Origin: Candidatus Bathyarchaeota archaeon
GTDB taxonomy: Archaea; Thermoproteota; Bathyarchaeia; Bathyarchaeales; Bathycorpusculaceae
DNA length: 64,000 nucleotides
Assembly (NCBI GenBank): GCA_026014545.1
Contig: JAOZIH010000002.1
Span: forward strand, 62,001-126,000
Direction of reading: 5' to 3'
Position 1 is the stretch's first letter. The number at the start of each line of letters is the position of its first letter. A program made the translations under genes and the position numbers. Below, piece after piece: positions 25,439 through 34,592 of this stretch. The notes beneath the pieces are model-generated. The model was not told where the DNA came from. It worked only from the letters and a program-made list of their open reading frames with translations, and searched no databases.

Positions 25439-27091
25439 TCAATATCTCCCTTTTCCCCTAGTAATTAGCCTTAGTAATAGGAGAATTATGAAGGAAAACA
25501 CTATTAGAATTCCGCAGCCTAGTCCGACCACCGATGGCGTGATATTTGCGTTTAAGGCGGGGTTCTGCAGTGCTCTTACCCAGTTAACTATAACCACAGG
25601 CGCAGTCTGCAGATTTGTCACCACCGCCAAGGTTGCGCCTGTTTCGCTTACGCTTCTGGTGAAAACCATTATAGCGCCTGACAGGATTGAATACTTCGTT
25701 AACGGCAACATTATAGTTCGGAATACGTCAAAGGGTTTAGCGCCAAGTGTTCTTGCCGCGTCTTCTATGTCTACGCTTATTCTTTCAAAAGCCGCAGATA
25801 TTGACCGCACAATATATGGATAAGTGATTGCAAGGTGAGCAAAAATTAGCAATATGAATTCTGGCATAAAAGCGAAGCTTTGCCAAAAAAATTTAAGAGA
25901 AACACCTAAGGCGATAGACGGCACTATCAGCGGCACGTTAATGAGGAGATCCAGCACGGTTGCAATGAAGCCGCCGAATTTCTTTCGCGCGATCAGTATG
26001 GCCATGGGCAACCCAACAATAAGGCCGATAACCGTAACAATTGCGCCTAAAAGGTACGAGATAAGCAGACTTTGCCAGTAATCTGTCCATAAGCCTGAAC
26101 CTGAGATCGCCGCGGAGAAGTGTTCGGTAAACAATGCTTGAAAGGCGGGCAACGCTACAAAAAGCGATGGAAGCAAAACTATTGCAAGAAAAACAAGTAA
26201 CGTAACTGTATTCCTTGAAGCAGTGGCTTTTGTGTAGCTGAGTTTCCTTTCTATGCTTGGCCAAACTCGGTTGAATGGCAGCCGTAACCGTGAACCTAAA
26301 ATGCGGATCAAAGCAAAAATTGAAAGAGAGGTAACTATCAGTATTAAGCTTGCAAAAATTGTGGCGCCCTCATAAGTGGCTTGAGAAACTAGGCCGTTGG
26401 AAAACGCATTTCGCATATTCTGGAGAAACACTGGGCCATTCTCAAAGGCTCCTGCTACGATAAATGTTGCGCCAGTTTCTGAAAGTGATCTTGCAAATGA
26501 AAGGATAAACGCGGCTATCAGCGCCGGTTTGAGTATTGGGAAAGTAACTGTTCTTGCCGCTATGAAAGGCGGCGCGCCAAGCGTTCTGGATGCTTGCTCA
26601 TACTCTCTTTTGTAGTCAAGTAATGCGCCGACAAAAACGCGAACTACAATAGGATAAGAAAACGTGAAATGAAGTAGTGCAACAAGTAGCCAGCCTGTAG
26701 AAATTAGAGAGCCGCCGAAAAGCGCAGACAAGCCCTCAGGTCCATTCCAGAAGAGCAGCAGTGAATATCCAAGCGCTGCGGTCGGCACAATAAACGGTAT
26801 ATCCGCGAACGTGTCGAGGACATTAAGCCATTTTGACTTGCCGCGTGTAATGAGCCAAGCCAGTGGGACTCCTGCCACTACATCCAATGCAGAGACAAAC
26901 AATGCAATAACAAAGGAATTCACTACTGCAATCAGTGCCCGATGCATAAGTGCTGGTTGACCTAGAACCTCTTCGATGGTGTTCCATTTTATGAAGATTC
27001 CAATTATGGGCGGCAGCAAGATTAACGCGAAGAAGACTGCTACTGCGGCAAGGTACATGGTGTATTTTAATGGCTTCTTAGCCGACATCAC
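25439..27091 (-). CDS. ABC importer fused double permease (FbpB/ThiP type)
   Basis: A 550-residue protein of two consecutive BPD_transp_1 permease halves with about twelve helices. Each half carries an EAA-like loop: EYEQASRTLGAPPF in the first and DIEDAARTLGAKPF in the second. This fused form is typical of ferric iron (FbpB) and thiamine (ThiP) importers. The start is GTG at 27091 or ATG at 27088; neither has a ribosome binding site, although GGAGGAG lies 30 bases upstream. No substrate-binding protein gene is present on either side. Confidence 0.82.
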   Translation of the reverse strand: MMSAKKPLKYTMYLAAVAVFFALILLPPIIGIFIKWNTIEEVLGQPALMHRALIAVVNSFVIALFVSALDVVAGVPLAWLITRGKSKWLNVLDTFADIPFIVPTAALGYSLLLFWNGPEGLSALFGGSLISTGWLLVALLHFTFSYPIVVRVFVGALLDYKREYEQASRTLGAPPFIAARTVTFPILKPALIAAFILSFARSLSETGATFIVAGAFENGPVFLQNMRNAFSNGLVSQATYEGATIFASLILIVTSLSIFALIRILGSRLRLPFNRVWPSIERKLSYTKATASRNTVTLLVFLAIVLLPSLFVALPAFQALFTEHFSAAISGSGLWTDYWQSLLISYLLGAIVTVIGLIVGLPMAILIARKKFGGFIATVLDLLINVPLIVPSIALGVSLKFFWQSFAFMPEFILLIFAHLAITYPYIVRSISAAFERISVDIEDAARTLGAKPFDVFRTIMLPLTKYSILSGAIMVFTRSVSETGATLAVVTNLQTAPVVIVNWVRALQNPALNANITPSVVGLGCGILIVFSFIILLLLRLITRGKGRY

Positions 27092-27230
27092 GTTTAGAAC
27101 ATTAACGATTTTGCGGCGAGACAGCGTTTCTCCTCCAATTTTGCTTGCTCAATCTGGTGATTCTATACTGTGATGTCAGGGCTCTATGCTCCCCTCGAAC
27201 CCAAATAGTACTCTATTTAGCCATCCAGAC

Positions 27231-27240
27231 TTTATATATA
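27231..27240 (-). promoter_or_regulatory. TATA-like box for ABC importer operon
   Basis: TATATATAAA on the minus strand, about 140 bases before the permease start, which would give an unusually long leader of about 115 bases containing GGAGGAG. No known riboswitch pattern (for example TPP) was recognised in that leader. Confidence 0.4.
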
Positions 27241-27305
27241 ATTCATAAATATTTTGTGCACCGCTATCGCGGAAATATTAAAAGAAAATAGGGAATAGCG
27301 GCATT

Positions 27306-27707
27306 TCACTTTTTAGCTTCTGGTTTCTCAATCAATTCGATAAGCGTTCCATCAGGGTCTTCTACAAACGCGATTAACGAGCCCGTGGCGCCGAGCCTAA
27401 ACGGTTCATCTGTTATGTTGACGCCCGCTTTCCTCATAGCCTCAATCGTCTGCTGCATATCCTTAACTTCGAAAGCTATGTGGTCAAACACGCGGTTCTC
27501 ATATTCAGCTTGGATAAACTTCTTTTGGTTGCGGTACCAGGTTAATTCAAGCGTTGCGCCCTTGCCTTCAGGGTCTCTGAGGAAAGCTATCTCAGCGTTG
27601 TTCTGCGGGATTTCTCGGCGGCTCACAAGCTTAAGCCCTAAAAAGCGCATGTAGAAGTCTATGGATCTATCCATGTTGCTTGTTCGAATGCTAGCGTGAA
27701 CAAACAT
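27306..27707 (-). CDS. Glyoxalase I-like VOC superfamily protein
   Basis: A 133-residue protein with two beta-alpha-beta-beta-beta modules. Metal-ligand positions of the VOC fold are visible: H4 in MFVHASIRT, E54 region (ATLELTWY), H77 in DHIAFEV and the Glu in GTLIELIE at the C-terminus. This pattern fits lactoylglutathione lyase, although archaea lack glutathione, so the thiol or the reaction is probably different. It follows the RNase H gene by 14 bases on the same strand. Confidence 0.8.
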   Translation of the reverse strand: MFVHASIRTSNMDRSIDFYMRFLGLKLVSRREIPQNNAEIAFLRDPEGKGATLELTWYRNQKKFIQAEYENRVFDHIAFEVKDMQQTIEAMRKAGVNITDEPFRLGATGSLIAFVEDPDGTLIELIEKPEAKK

Positions 27708-27721
27708 TCTTCCCTCGCCAG

Positions 27722-28153
27722 TTATGCGTTAGTTTTTCTACTAGAATAATTTTCTGATGTTTCGTCCAGCGTCTTGTTGACAAGGGCGTCTGCCCTCTGA
27801 ATTTGAACGTTTGTCCTAGGCACATTTATAAAACTAACTTTTTTGAAGCAGCGGCTTAATTCTCTGGCTGTGCTCCACAACTTTCTCAGTTCAGAATTTT
27901 TCACCGAGTACTCTCCCGTAAGCTGTTTGACTACCAGTTCACTGTCAAGGTGGCAGACAACTTCTTCCGCGTGGGCAGCAGCTGCAAACTGTAGCGCCGC
28001 TATTAACGCTTCATATTCAGCTTGATTGTTGGTGCGTATGCCTATGTAGCGCGAGTTCGCGGTTAGAATTTGGCCGTTCTCTGACATAGCTATAAACGCT
28101 GACGCGGCGGGTCCGGGATTTCCTCTTGCGCCGCCATCAGAAAAAAGCAGCAT
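27722..28153 (-). CDS. Ribonuclease HI-type protein
   Basis: A 143-residue RNase H fold protein with the four acidic catalytic residues: D6 in SDGGARGNPG, E46 in NNQAEYEAL, D70 in HLDSELVV and D122 near the C-terminus. It would cut RNA in RNA-DNA hybrids. The N-terminal strand begins at once after the ATG, with no hybrid-binding domain. Same strand as the VOC gene. Confidence 0.87.
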   Translation of the reverse strand: MLLFSDGGARGNPGPAASAFIAMSENGQILTANSRYIGIRTNNQAEYEALIAALQFAAAAHAEEVVCHLDSELVVKQLTGEYSVKNSELRKLWSTARELSRCFKKVSFINVPRTNVQIQRADALVNKTLDETSENYSSRKTNA

Positions 28154-28192
28154 TTTCTTATGTATAGCGTTTCCCCCAGTTTTTATTCCAGA

Positions 28193-28429
28193 TTAATGGC
28201 CACTTTTTTGCCATTCTTCTCTTAATTTTAAAATAAAGCTTGCTTCATCTTTTGCCAAGTGAGCTTTAACGTGTTTCCAAGTGGCTGGGCAGTTTTTGTA
28301 GTCCACGCCGACAAGCTTGTGGATTATTTTGTCGATTTCGGCTTTATTTTGAGGTGTAAGCTCTATTCCCGCCTTTTGAAAGACTTCTTTTAAGTGCCTA
28401 AAGTAGCATGTCACGTTGGAACCGCCCAA
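28193..28429 (-). CDS. Small conserved hypothetical protein
   Basis: A 78-residue helical protein with no family name I can assign. It has a central VGVDYKNCPATWKHVKAHL stretch that looks conserved and a charged C-terminus. TTG at 28429 is the longest start; GTG at codon 6 is possible. It sits 40 bases upstream of the RNase H gene on the same strand and may share its transcript. Confidence 0.55.
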   Translation of the reverse strand: MGGSNVTCYFRHLKEVFQKAGIELTPQNKAEIDKIIHKLVGVDYKNCPATWKHVKAHLAKDEASFILKLREEWQKSGH

Positions 28430-28560
28430 GTTCTAAGTGTGGCTGTGGCCTTGTAAATTTTGTGCTGTTTTTTCCGCTTGATGCTGGCAGCAAACAGTTA
28501 CTATACATTATGTATGAAGTTTAAACTTTTAATTCGGCATTCTGTGCAAGTGCAGAAATC

Positions 28561-28568
28561 TTATATAA
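28561..28568 (+). promoter_or_regulatory. TATA-like box for aldolase gene
   Basis: TTATATAA about 55-62 bases before the GTG start at 28623. The leader downstream includes GGTGAAC seven bases before the start. Confidence 0.45.
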
Positions 28569-28622
28569 TGTGGTGTGTTCACTTCCGTTTACAATTAAAA
28601 TGATAGCACATGGTGAACGAAG

Positions 28623-29540
28623 GTGCTTGTTACAAATAAGGATTTGATGGTTCCCGCGAGAAAAAACGGCTACGCCATCGGCGCTTTTAACGTCCAAAAC
28701 CTCGAAAGCACATTAGCCATCGTTGAGGCGGCAGCAGAAGAGAAATCCCCTGTAATAATGCAGATTACGCCAAGCGTCATCAAATACGCAGGTTTGGCAT
28801 ATATAATCAGCATCGTGAAAACCGCTGCGCAATCAGCACCCGTGCCCGTGGCGATGCATCTTGATCATGGAGAAGACTTCGAAACAGCAGCAAAATGCGT
28901 TGAAGCCGGCTTCACATCAGTCATGATTGACGGTTCATTCCTCAGCTTCGAGGAGAACAGCGCGTTAACAAAGCGTGTAGTGGACATTGCACATAGGAAG
29001 GGCGTTTCGGTTGAGGCGGAGTTGGGCAAGCTTGCAGGTGTGGAAGAACGTAGCGTAGAAGAAAAAGAGGCCATCCTAACCGACCCAGATGCGGCAGCAG
29101 AGTTTGTTGAGAAGACAGGTGTGGACGCTTTAGCAGTTGCCATCGGCACTTCACATGGGGCATACAAGTTCAAAAGCGAAGCTAAACTGGATTTAGAACG
29201 GTTGAAAGCGATAAGCAAGAAGGTGAGTATCCCGCTGGTTTTGCATGGCGCCTCGAACGTGCCACAGTGGATCGTGGAGAAGGCCAACAAGTATGGCGCT
29301 GCGCTGAGCGGAGCAAAGGGCATACCTGAGGAGCAGATAAAGCAGGCTATCTCACTTGGCATCGCAAAAATTAATATCGACACAGACTTGCGCTTGGCTT
29401 TCACGGCAACAGTCCGCGAGGTATTGACGAATTCGCCTAAAGAATTTGACCCGCGGAAAATCCTTGGACCCGCAAAGGACGCCATGAAAGAAGTGGCAAA
29501 AAGCAAAATGCGCCTGTTCGGAAGCTCAGGAAAAGCATAA
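28623..29540 (+). CDS. fba: Class II fructose-bisphosphate/ketose-bisphosphate aldolase
   Basis: A 305-residue zinc-dependent aldolase. Catalytic Asp and zinc His lie in HLDHGED (D81, H82), the second zinc His in GTSHGAYK and the third in LVLHGASN, followed by the phosphate-binding KINIDTDLR. It cleaves fructose-1,6-bisphosphate or a related ketose phosphate. Class II enzymes are usual in bacteria; many archaea use class I aldolase or the bifunctional FBP aldolase/phosphatase. The GTG start has GGTGA upstream. It precedes the malic enzyme gene on the same strand, with a 174-base gap. Confidence 0.9.
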   Translation: MLVTNKDLMVPARKNGYAIGAFNVQNLESTLAIVEAAAEEKSPVIMQITPSVIKYAGLAYIISIVKTAAQSAPVPVAMHLDHGEDFETAAKCVEAGFTSVMIDGSFLSFEENSALTKRVVDIAHRKGVSVEAELGKLAGVEERSVEEKEAILTDPDAAAEFVEKTGVDALAVAIGTSHGAYKFKSEAKLDLERLKAISKKVSIPLVLHGASNVPQWIVEKANKYGAALSGAKGIPEEQIKQAISLGIAKINIDTDLRLAFTATVREVLTNSPKEFDPRKILGPAKDAMKEVAKSKMRLFGSSGKA

Positions 29541-29714
29541 CCTCCAAAAATTTCATTTTTTGCTCATTTTTCATTTAGCATTGGCAGTTTATCGATCAAT
29601 TTTTAGCGATGCAAAACAAGTGTTAGTTGCCTGTGCGAATTTACTTTTGCAGTTCTTGATGGCAAAAAGGTTAAAACAGAACAATGAATCATCCTTCGCA
29701 AGAAGGAGAAGTTC

Positions 29715-31094
29715 TTGGTGGCTGAGAAAAAACAGGAAAAACCAACAGTGGAGGAGTTGCTGGTTAAAGCTAAAAAACCCGCCTTGATAGCGCCGTCTAT
29801 GCACCGGTTCTATGAGGGCAAAGTGCAGGTCATGCCCAAATGCGCCATAAGGAGCATAGACGACTTCGCAGTTTGGTACACTCCAGGCGTAGCCGCCGCA
29901 TGCAAAGAGATCCAAGCGGACCATGAAAAAGCTTTTGAGCTTACGAACCGCTGGAACTATGTTGCCGTGGTCACAGACGGCACGCGCGTCCTCGGCTTAG
30001 GCGACATCGGGCCTGAAGCCGCCATGCCCGTGATGGAGGGCAAAGCGCTGCTGTTCAAGTATCTCGGCGGCGTGGACGCCTTCCCAATATGCCTCAAAAC
30101 CAAAGACCCAGACGAGATAGTGCGCGCCTGCGAGCTTCTTGAGCCCTCCTTCGGAGGCATAAACCTTGAAGACATCGAGAAGCCGAAGTGTTTCCATGTT
30201 TTAGAAAAGGCTCGGGAGCGTCTTCAGATTCCAGTTTGGCATGACGATCAGCAGGGAACAGCCACCGTCATCTTGGCAGGCTTGATTAACGCATTTAAAA
30301 TTGTGGGCAAAAAACCGCAAGACTGCCTCATAACGCTTGTGGGTTCAGGCGCAGCCAACATACGCACTGCTTATGTGCTGATTAAGTGGGGTATCAAAGC
30401 TGGCAACATAATAATGGTAGACACTAAAGGCATCGTTCACGCTAGCCGCGCCGACATAACACGCGAAGAGGACCCATGGAAATACGAGCTGGCTCAGAAA
30501 ACCAATAGCGAGGGCAGAACTGGCGACATCGCAGAAGCCTTCAAAGGCGTAGACGCCGTAGTTGCCGCCTCAAAGCCAGGGCCAGACACAATAAAAAAGG
30601 CTTGGATTAAAACGATGGCGGATGGCGCTATAGTTTTTGCTTGTGCCAACCCTATACCGGAAATTTGGCCTTGGGATGCGGAGGAGGCTGGCGCGCGGAT
30701 TGTGGCGACTGGCAGAAGCGACTTCCCTAATCAAGTAAACAACAGTCTTGGGTTTCCAGCAATCTTCCGTGGGGTGCTTGACGTGAAGGCGCGAACTGTT
30801 ACGGATGACATGTGCATTGCGGCAGCCCAGGAATTGGCAAAGTTCGCTGAGGAAAGAGGCATGGATGAACATAGTATCCTGCCACGGATGGATGAATGGG
30901 AGGTCTTCCCCAGAGAAGCCGTGGCTTGCGCTCTCAAATCAATTGAACAAGGCGTAGCCAGAGTAAAACTGAGCCGCGAGGAACTCTATCAACGAGCCTC
31001 CATGATTATTCAGAACGCGCGGCAAGCAACAGCGCTTCTTATGAAACAAGGTTTGATAAAGAAGGCACCTCCTGAAGATAAACTCTTAAAATGA
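29715..31094 (+). CDS. Malic enzyme (oxaloacetate-decarboxylating malate dehydrogenase)
   Basis: A 459-residue malic enzyme. The N-terminal domain has WYTPGVA and GDIGPEAAMPVMEGK (catalytic Lys region), with DDQQGTA for metal and substrate; the NAD(P) Rossmann motif VGSGAANIR follows near residue 215. It converts malate to pyruvate and CO2. Length matches the short bacterial/archaeal form without a phosphotransacetylase domain. TTG at 29715 has GGAG six bases upstream; the next codon, GTG, is an alternative start. Confidence 0.92.
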   Translation: MVAEKKQEKPTVEELLVKAKKPALIAPSMHRFYEGKVQVMPKCAIRSIDDFAVWYTPGVAAACKEIQADHEKAFELTNRWNYVAVVTDGTRVLGLGDIGPEAAMPVMEGKALLFKYLGGVDAFPICLKTKDPDEIVRACELLEPSFGGINLEDIEKPKCFHVLEKARERLQIPVWHDDQQGTATVILAGLINAFKIVGKKPQDCLITLVGSGAANIRTAYVLIKWGIKAGNIIMVDTKGIVHASRADITREEDPWKYELAQKTNSEGRTGDIAEAFKGVDAVVAASKPGPDTIKKAWIKTMADGAIVFACANPIPEIWPWDAEEAGARIVATGRSDFPNQVNNSLGFPAIFRGVLDVKARTVTDDMCIAAAQELAKFAEERGMDEHSILPRMDEWEVFPREAVACALKSIEQGVARVKLSREELYQRASMIIQNARQATALLMKQGLIKKAPPEDKLLK

Positions 31095-31185
31095 ACCCTT
31101 ATGCGGTCGTAAAAATCCGAAAGACTTTCCAAAATGGGAGAAAATTATTTAAGAGGTTCCATGGAACATAAGCTCAGGGATTAAA

Positions 31186-31695
31186 ATGCGTTTAGACTAC
31201 ACGTTATACGTTCTAGGTGCGTTGATTTTAGTAATAACAGTAGTGCCTTTCGTTATTACAATAGAAGGCTTCGAGTCAGATGCAAGAAACCTCTGGGTAG
31301 TATCAACAGTAGTGCTAGGGCTCTTATCCATTGGCTTAGGTTACTCTCAACGACCCAAAACAGCGGCACAAGCATGTCAACCAGTCGCAACGACAGCACT
31401 TCAGGAAACAGCACCCGCAACGGTAGCACCTCAGGAGAGTGTGACTATGCAGACGCAAGCAGCAACAATTCAAGAGCAAGTGGCCCAGGTCGCTGAGGCT
31501 TCTGCTCCAGCGGCTTTAGAGTTGACGGAAGTGAAAGGCATCGGTGAAAAGAGGGCAGCGCAGCTGAGGGCTTTAGGTATAAATAATGTTACTGAGTTGG
31601 CCAAGGCTTCTGCAGAAGACATTGCAGGCAAACTGCAGGTATCCGCGAAGATAGCGCAAAAATGGATTGATAACGCACGAGAACTCATTAAGTAA
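31186..31695 (+). CDS. Membrane-anchored helix-hairpin-helix protein
   Basis: A 169-residue protein with two N-terminal membrane helices (about 5-28 and 36-53), an Ala/Gln/Thr-rich linker to about residue 110 and a C-terminal helix-hairpin-helix domain (VKGIGEKRAAQLRALGI). Such domains bind DNA or mediate protein contacts. The function is unknown. AT-rich block TTATTTAA lies about 40 bases upstream of the ATG. Confidence 0.65.
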   Translation: MRLDYTLYVLGALILVITVVPFVITIEGFESDARNLWVVSTVVLGLLSIGLGYSQRPKTAAQACQPVATTALQETAPATVAPQESVTMQTQAATIQEQVAQVAEASAPAALELTEVKGIGEKRAAQLRALGINNVTELAKASAEDIAGKLQVSAKIAQKWIDNARELIK

Positions 31696-31699
31696 TCAT

Positions 31700-31975
31700 T
31701 TAGAAACTGCCCTGTTTATAGGGCATTATTTTCACTATATTTCTTTTCTCCAAACGTTTAATGGCGTCCATAAACTCGTCTTTTTTCTTATCAGTAAGGT
31801 TCAAGTTCTGCATTATATCCCTAATTGACATGCAAGGCTTTCCAAAATTCTTGTGCCTATTATGAAGATGCTTGACTATTGATTTTTCAAGTTTGCCGCA
31901 TCGCCATGTAGTGTTGCGCATCAGAACAACTATTGTGTGAACGAGAGTTTGTTCATTGGATTTGCGTTTCCGCAA
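31700..31975 (-). CDS. Small hypothetical protein, possible winged helix
   Basis: A 91-residue basic protein. The C-terminal half (SIRDIMQNLNLTDKKKDEF and following RLEKRNIVKI) reads like a winged-helix DNA-binding fold. No family is recognised. The TTG at 31975 is preceded by a GGGGGAGAGGGAG run; an ATG at codon 19 is an alternative. It is convergent with the HhH gene. Confidence 0.5.
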   Translation of the reverse strand: MRKRKSNEQTLVHTIVVLMRNTTWRCGKLEKSIVKHLHNRHKNFGKPCMSIRDIMQNLNLTDKKKDEFMDAIKRLEKRNIVKIMPYKQGSF

Positions 31976-32091
31976 GGCTCCCTCTCCCCCGCAGTATTAG
32001 TCTATTTTCATCAACATTTTTAAACGTTTATTCCCAAAGCCGCAATTCTGATCCTCTAAAATTAAACTTAAAGTTAAAATTCTGGAAAGTG

Positions 32092-32544
32092 TCAACTCAA
32101 AATTTTCCTTAAATATAAACCGTGGGCCTCGCCATAGTACTTTTCAAGTTTACCTACTACCTTGTAACCCAGCTTTCTGTAAAGATTCAATGCAGCAACG
32201 TTATCTTCTCGCACTTCCAATCGGCATTCCTTGACACCTTTCTCTCGAAGCATTGATTCAATTCCAGCTAGAAGCCTCTGCGCTATACCCTTGCGGCGAT
32301 AAGTCGGCTCCACATTCAACGTCAATATATGACCAAACAGCAGGTTTCTTTCAACATCTATTTGCGCCAATATAAAACCCGCTATTTCATCGTTAACTCG
32401 CGCCACCAAGCCAATAGTATTGTAGTCAGTCAACAAGTAAGCTAAGTGCTGCTTTGTGAACGCTTCTTGCGTAAAGCATTGTTTTTCGATTTCATAAAGC
32501 TTATCAAGAAGTCTAATTGTTGCGTCTTCAATTTTTATCGCCAT
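32092..32544 (-). CDS. GNAT N-acetyltransferase (RimI/ArdA-type N-terminal acetylase)
   Basis: A GNAT protein of about 150 residues with the acetyl-CoA loop YRRKGIAQRLL (about residue 84) and the N-terminal acetylase features RLEVREDNVAALNLYRKLGY. The protein resembles archaeal NAT/RimI enzymes that acetylate protein N-termini. The ATG at 32544 is chosen over an upstream TTG at 32559. It is 34 bases downstream of the flippase-like gene on the same strand. Confidence 0.85.
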   Translation of the reverse strand: MAIKIEDATIRLLDKLYEIEKQCFTQEAFTKQHLAYLLTDYNTIGLVARVNDEIAGFILAQIDVERNLLFGHILTLNVEPTYRRKGIAQRLLAGIESMLREKGVKECRLEVREDNVAALNLYRKLGYKVVGKLEKYYGEAHGLYLRKILS

Positions 32545-32578
32545 GTCTATCAGAAACAAAAGGCGTAAAAGGGCGCTT

Positions 32579-33655
32579 TTAGGCTTTTTCTATAGACAAG
32601 TTATTCATTGGTGCTAAAACTGGCTTGAGCTCTAGCAACTGTTGCGCCACGAAGCCTATGGCAAATTTCAACCAGAGCGTTATAAGCCTACTCATTAATG
32701 TCGCCGTGGCACTTATCCCTGCGGGCACGCCAAGCGACGTATAGAGCGTCGTCATGGTTATTTCAGGTATTCCCACCTCAAAGGGTATTCCTACAGGTAT
32801 GGATTTGACTGCCAAAACTATAGTTGAAGTTACGAGAATAACGCTCCACGAAACAGGAAACCGAAGCGATAGGAAGACTAAGTAGGGTATGCTTAAACTC
32901 AAAATCCAAGATAACGTGAGATAAAATAGAGAAAAAACAATTGCTTGAGGCTTATGCTTAAACTCCTTCATTGAATCATGAAAACTCTTCACTATTCGAC
33001 AAGCATCTTCCTTAATTTTGGTTAACTGCCCCTGCCATTTTCCCCGACTAAGAAACTTGCCCAGCCTTGTTAGCCAATCAATTATTTTCAAGATCCATGT
33101 CTCTTTAAAGGAAAAAAGCACGATCAAGAAGAGAGTAACCGCTATGCCTGATGCAAGAAAAAGAATTAGATTAAAAATTAAAGGGCTAACCTGTGTTTCA
33201 GTGAAAAGCAAAAACATGCCCACGATAAGAACTACAATGTTCAGACCCATGCCCAAAAGCCTGTGCACGACAAGAGACGCAACTGCTTGACCACACTTAC
33301 TGCTTCCTTGCTCTCTTGTAATCAAGTAAACTCGTATTGCTTCACCGCTTATGGACTCCGCTGGAATAAGCGTGTCTACGAATATGCTATACCACACATA
33401 AAGGTAAGATTTAATCACCGACAGCCTAATCGCGAGAAAATTAGCTAATACACGCCAGGATACTGAAAAAAATAGCACTTCCGCCAAGCTGAAGCCTATC
33501 GCCACAACGTAAGGTAAGGGATCAGCGTGTTGCGCTGTGGCGACAATGGTTGCGATGTCTACTTGAAAGAGGTAAATGTACGCAAAGAAGGCTACTAAGC
33601 CTATCAGTGGAAACAGCAATGCTTTGCGTGTTATTTTAGGCTTCCGCGCTTGCAT
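32579..33655 (-). CDS. Flippase-like LPG-synthase-type membrane protein (UPF0104)
   Basis: A protein of about 358 residues with roughly eight membrane helices. The family pattern is seen in FSVSWRVLANFL, the DTLIPAESISGEAIRVYLI segment and the C-terminal GVPAGISATATLMSRLITLW. Members of this lysylphosphatidylglycerol-synthase membrane domain family act in lipid or glycolipid transfer; the archaeal role is unknown. ATG at 33655 preferred over TTG at 33661. It lies between the TrmB gene and the acetyltransferase gene. Confidence 0.78.
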   Translation of the reverse strand: MQARKPKITRKALLFPLIGLVAFFAYIYLFQVDIATIVATAQHADPLPYVVAIGFSLAEVLFFSVSWRVLANFLAIRLSVIKSYLYVWYSIFVDTLIPAESISGEAIRVYLITREQGSSKCGQAVASLVVHRLLGMGLNIVVLIVGMFLLFTETQVSPLIFNLILFLASGIAVTLFLIVLFSFKETWILKIIDWLTRLGKFLSRGKWQGQLTKIKEDACRIVKSFHDSMKEFKHKPQAIVFSLFYLTLSWILSLSIPYLVFLSLRFPVSWSVILVTSTIVLAVKSIPVGIPFEVGIPEITMTTLYTSLGVPAGISATATLMSRLITLWLKFAIGFVAQQLLELKPVLAPMNNLSIEKA

Positions 33656-33722
33656 TTGCAACTACATCCAACAAGTAAACGCAGAAAAGTTGCAGCTTCA
33701 ACGATTAATATGCTTTTGCTTA

Positions 33723-34592
33723 CTAAGAAACTTCCAATGAATTGTTCAATGTATTTGGCGCTTTTTGGCGAACTGCCTTTATACTTTTGTTTGCAGAAGC
33801 CACAAATGTATCGGGTGCATCATTCCATAATTCTTCGAAATAAGCAGCTATCACCTTTATGAATCTCGGGTTAGTTGAACATAGGCTGGGCACTTCATTA
33901 TCAGGCAACGTTGCTATGCACATGTTTATCTCTTTTCCATCATGAATTACGGCGTTAACTGGAATTGGCGCAGAGCTGTATTTTATCTCAAACGAGGGAT
34001 ATTCCATGAAAGATTGTATAATTTTTTCAACATGCTTGTCCTTTTCATGCATCTCCGTGATTATCCTAAGCTTTACGCCTCTTTTCAACGCATTCACAAC
34101 ATCGGACGCTCTATTGAAAAAAGTGGCTCTAATTGTTTTCCAGTTTGCAATTGCAACTATACTTTTTTGCGCCGTTCTATCTTTTTCAGAAAGCTTTTTT
34201 TGCAGCAACCTTCTCGACGAAATGATACTAAACTGCTCTTCCTCTTGTGATGATACTTCATCAGCTTTTTCCTTCAAATTATTAAGCATATACTTCATCT
34301 TTATTTGTAGTTCCATGCACTCTCTTGTTTTATTTTCAAGCAAAACGCAAAGACTTTCCTCTATTGGAGTAACCTTATACAATGTTGGTGAAGCCACAAT
34401 TTTTTCTACAAGCCCCATGTTCTGAAGCGCAGGCATTATTCGATAAACATCTTGTCTAGCTACCTTTGAAGCTCTTGAAATTGTTTTTACATCTGCCTTC
34501 CCAAGCTTAGCAAGAGCTAAATACACTTTTGCCTGCAAAAAAGTAAGCCCTAACCGAGACAATATTTGGACGTATTCGTCTTCCTGAATCAT
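33723..34592 (-). CDS. TrmB-family transcriptional regulator
   Basis: A 289-residue protein. The N-terminal winged helix (LGLTFLQAKVYLALAKLG, then ISRASKVARQDVYRIMPAL) is typical of TrmB, followed by a coiled coil near residue 90-115 and a phospholipase D-like C-terminal domain (RGVKLRIITEMH). TrmB regulators usually sense sugars, but the ligand-binding part of this protein is short and the ligand cannot be named. It is first in a same-strand run with the flippase-like and acetyltransferase genes. Confidence 0.82.
   Translation of the reverse strand: MIQEDEYVQILSRLGLTFLQAKVYLALAKLGKADVKTISRASKVARQDVYRIMPALQNMGLVEKIVASPTLYKVTPIEESLCVLLENKTRECMELQIKMKYMLNNLKEKADEVSSQEEEQFSIISSRRLLQKKLSEKDRTAQKSIVAIANWKTIRATFFNRASDVVNALKRGVKLRIITEMHEKDKHVEKIIQSFMEYPSFEIKYSSAPIPVNAVIHDGKEINMCIATLPDNEVPSLCSTNPRFIKVIAAYFEELWNDAPDTFVASANKSIKAVRQKAPNTLNNSLEVS

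Noticed and set aside
27180-27220. GGGTTCGAGGGG on the minus strand, looking like a tRNA T-arm
   Set aside because: No matching T-stem, acceptor stem or anticodon arm could be built around it.
28865-29506. Minus-strand open frame of 213 codons opposite the class II aldolase
   Set aside because: Antisense to a gene with clear catalytic motifs; Ser-rich composition typical of shadow frames.
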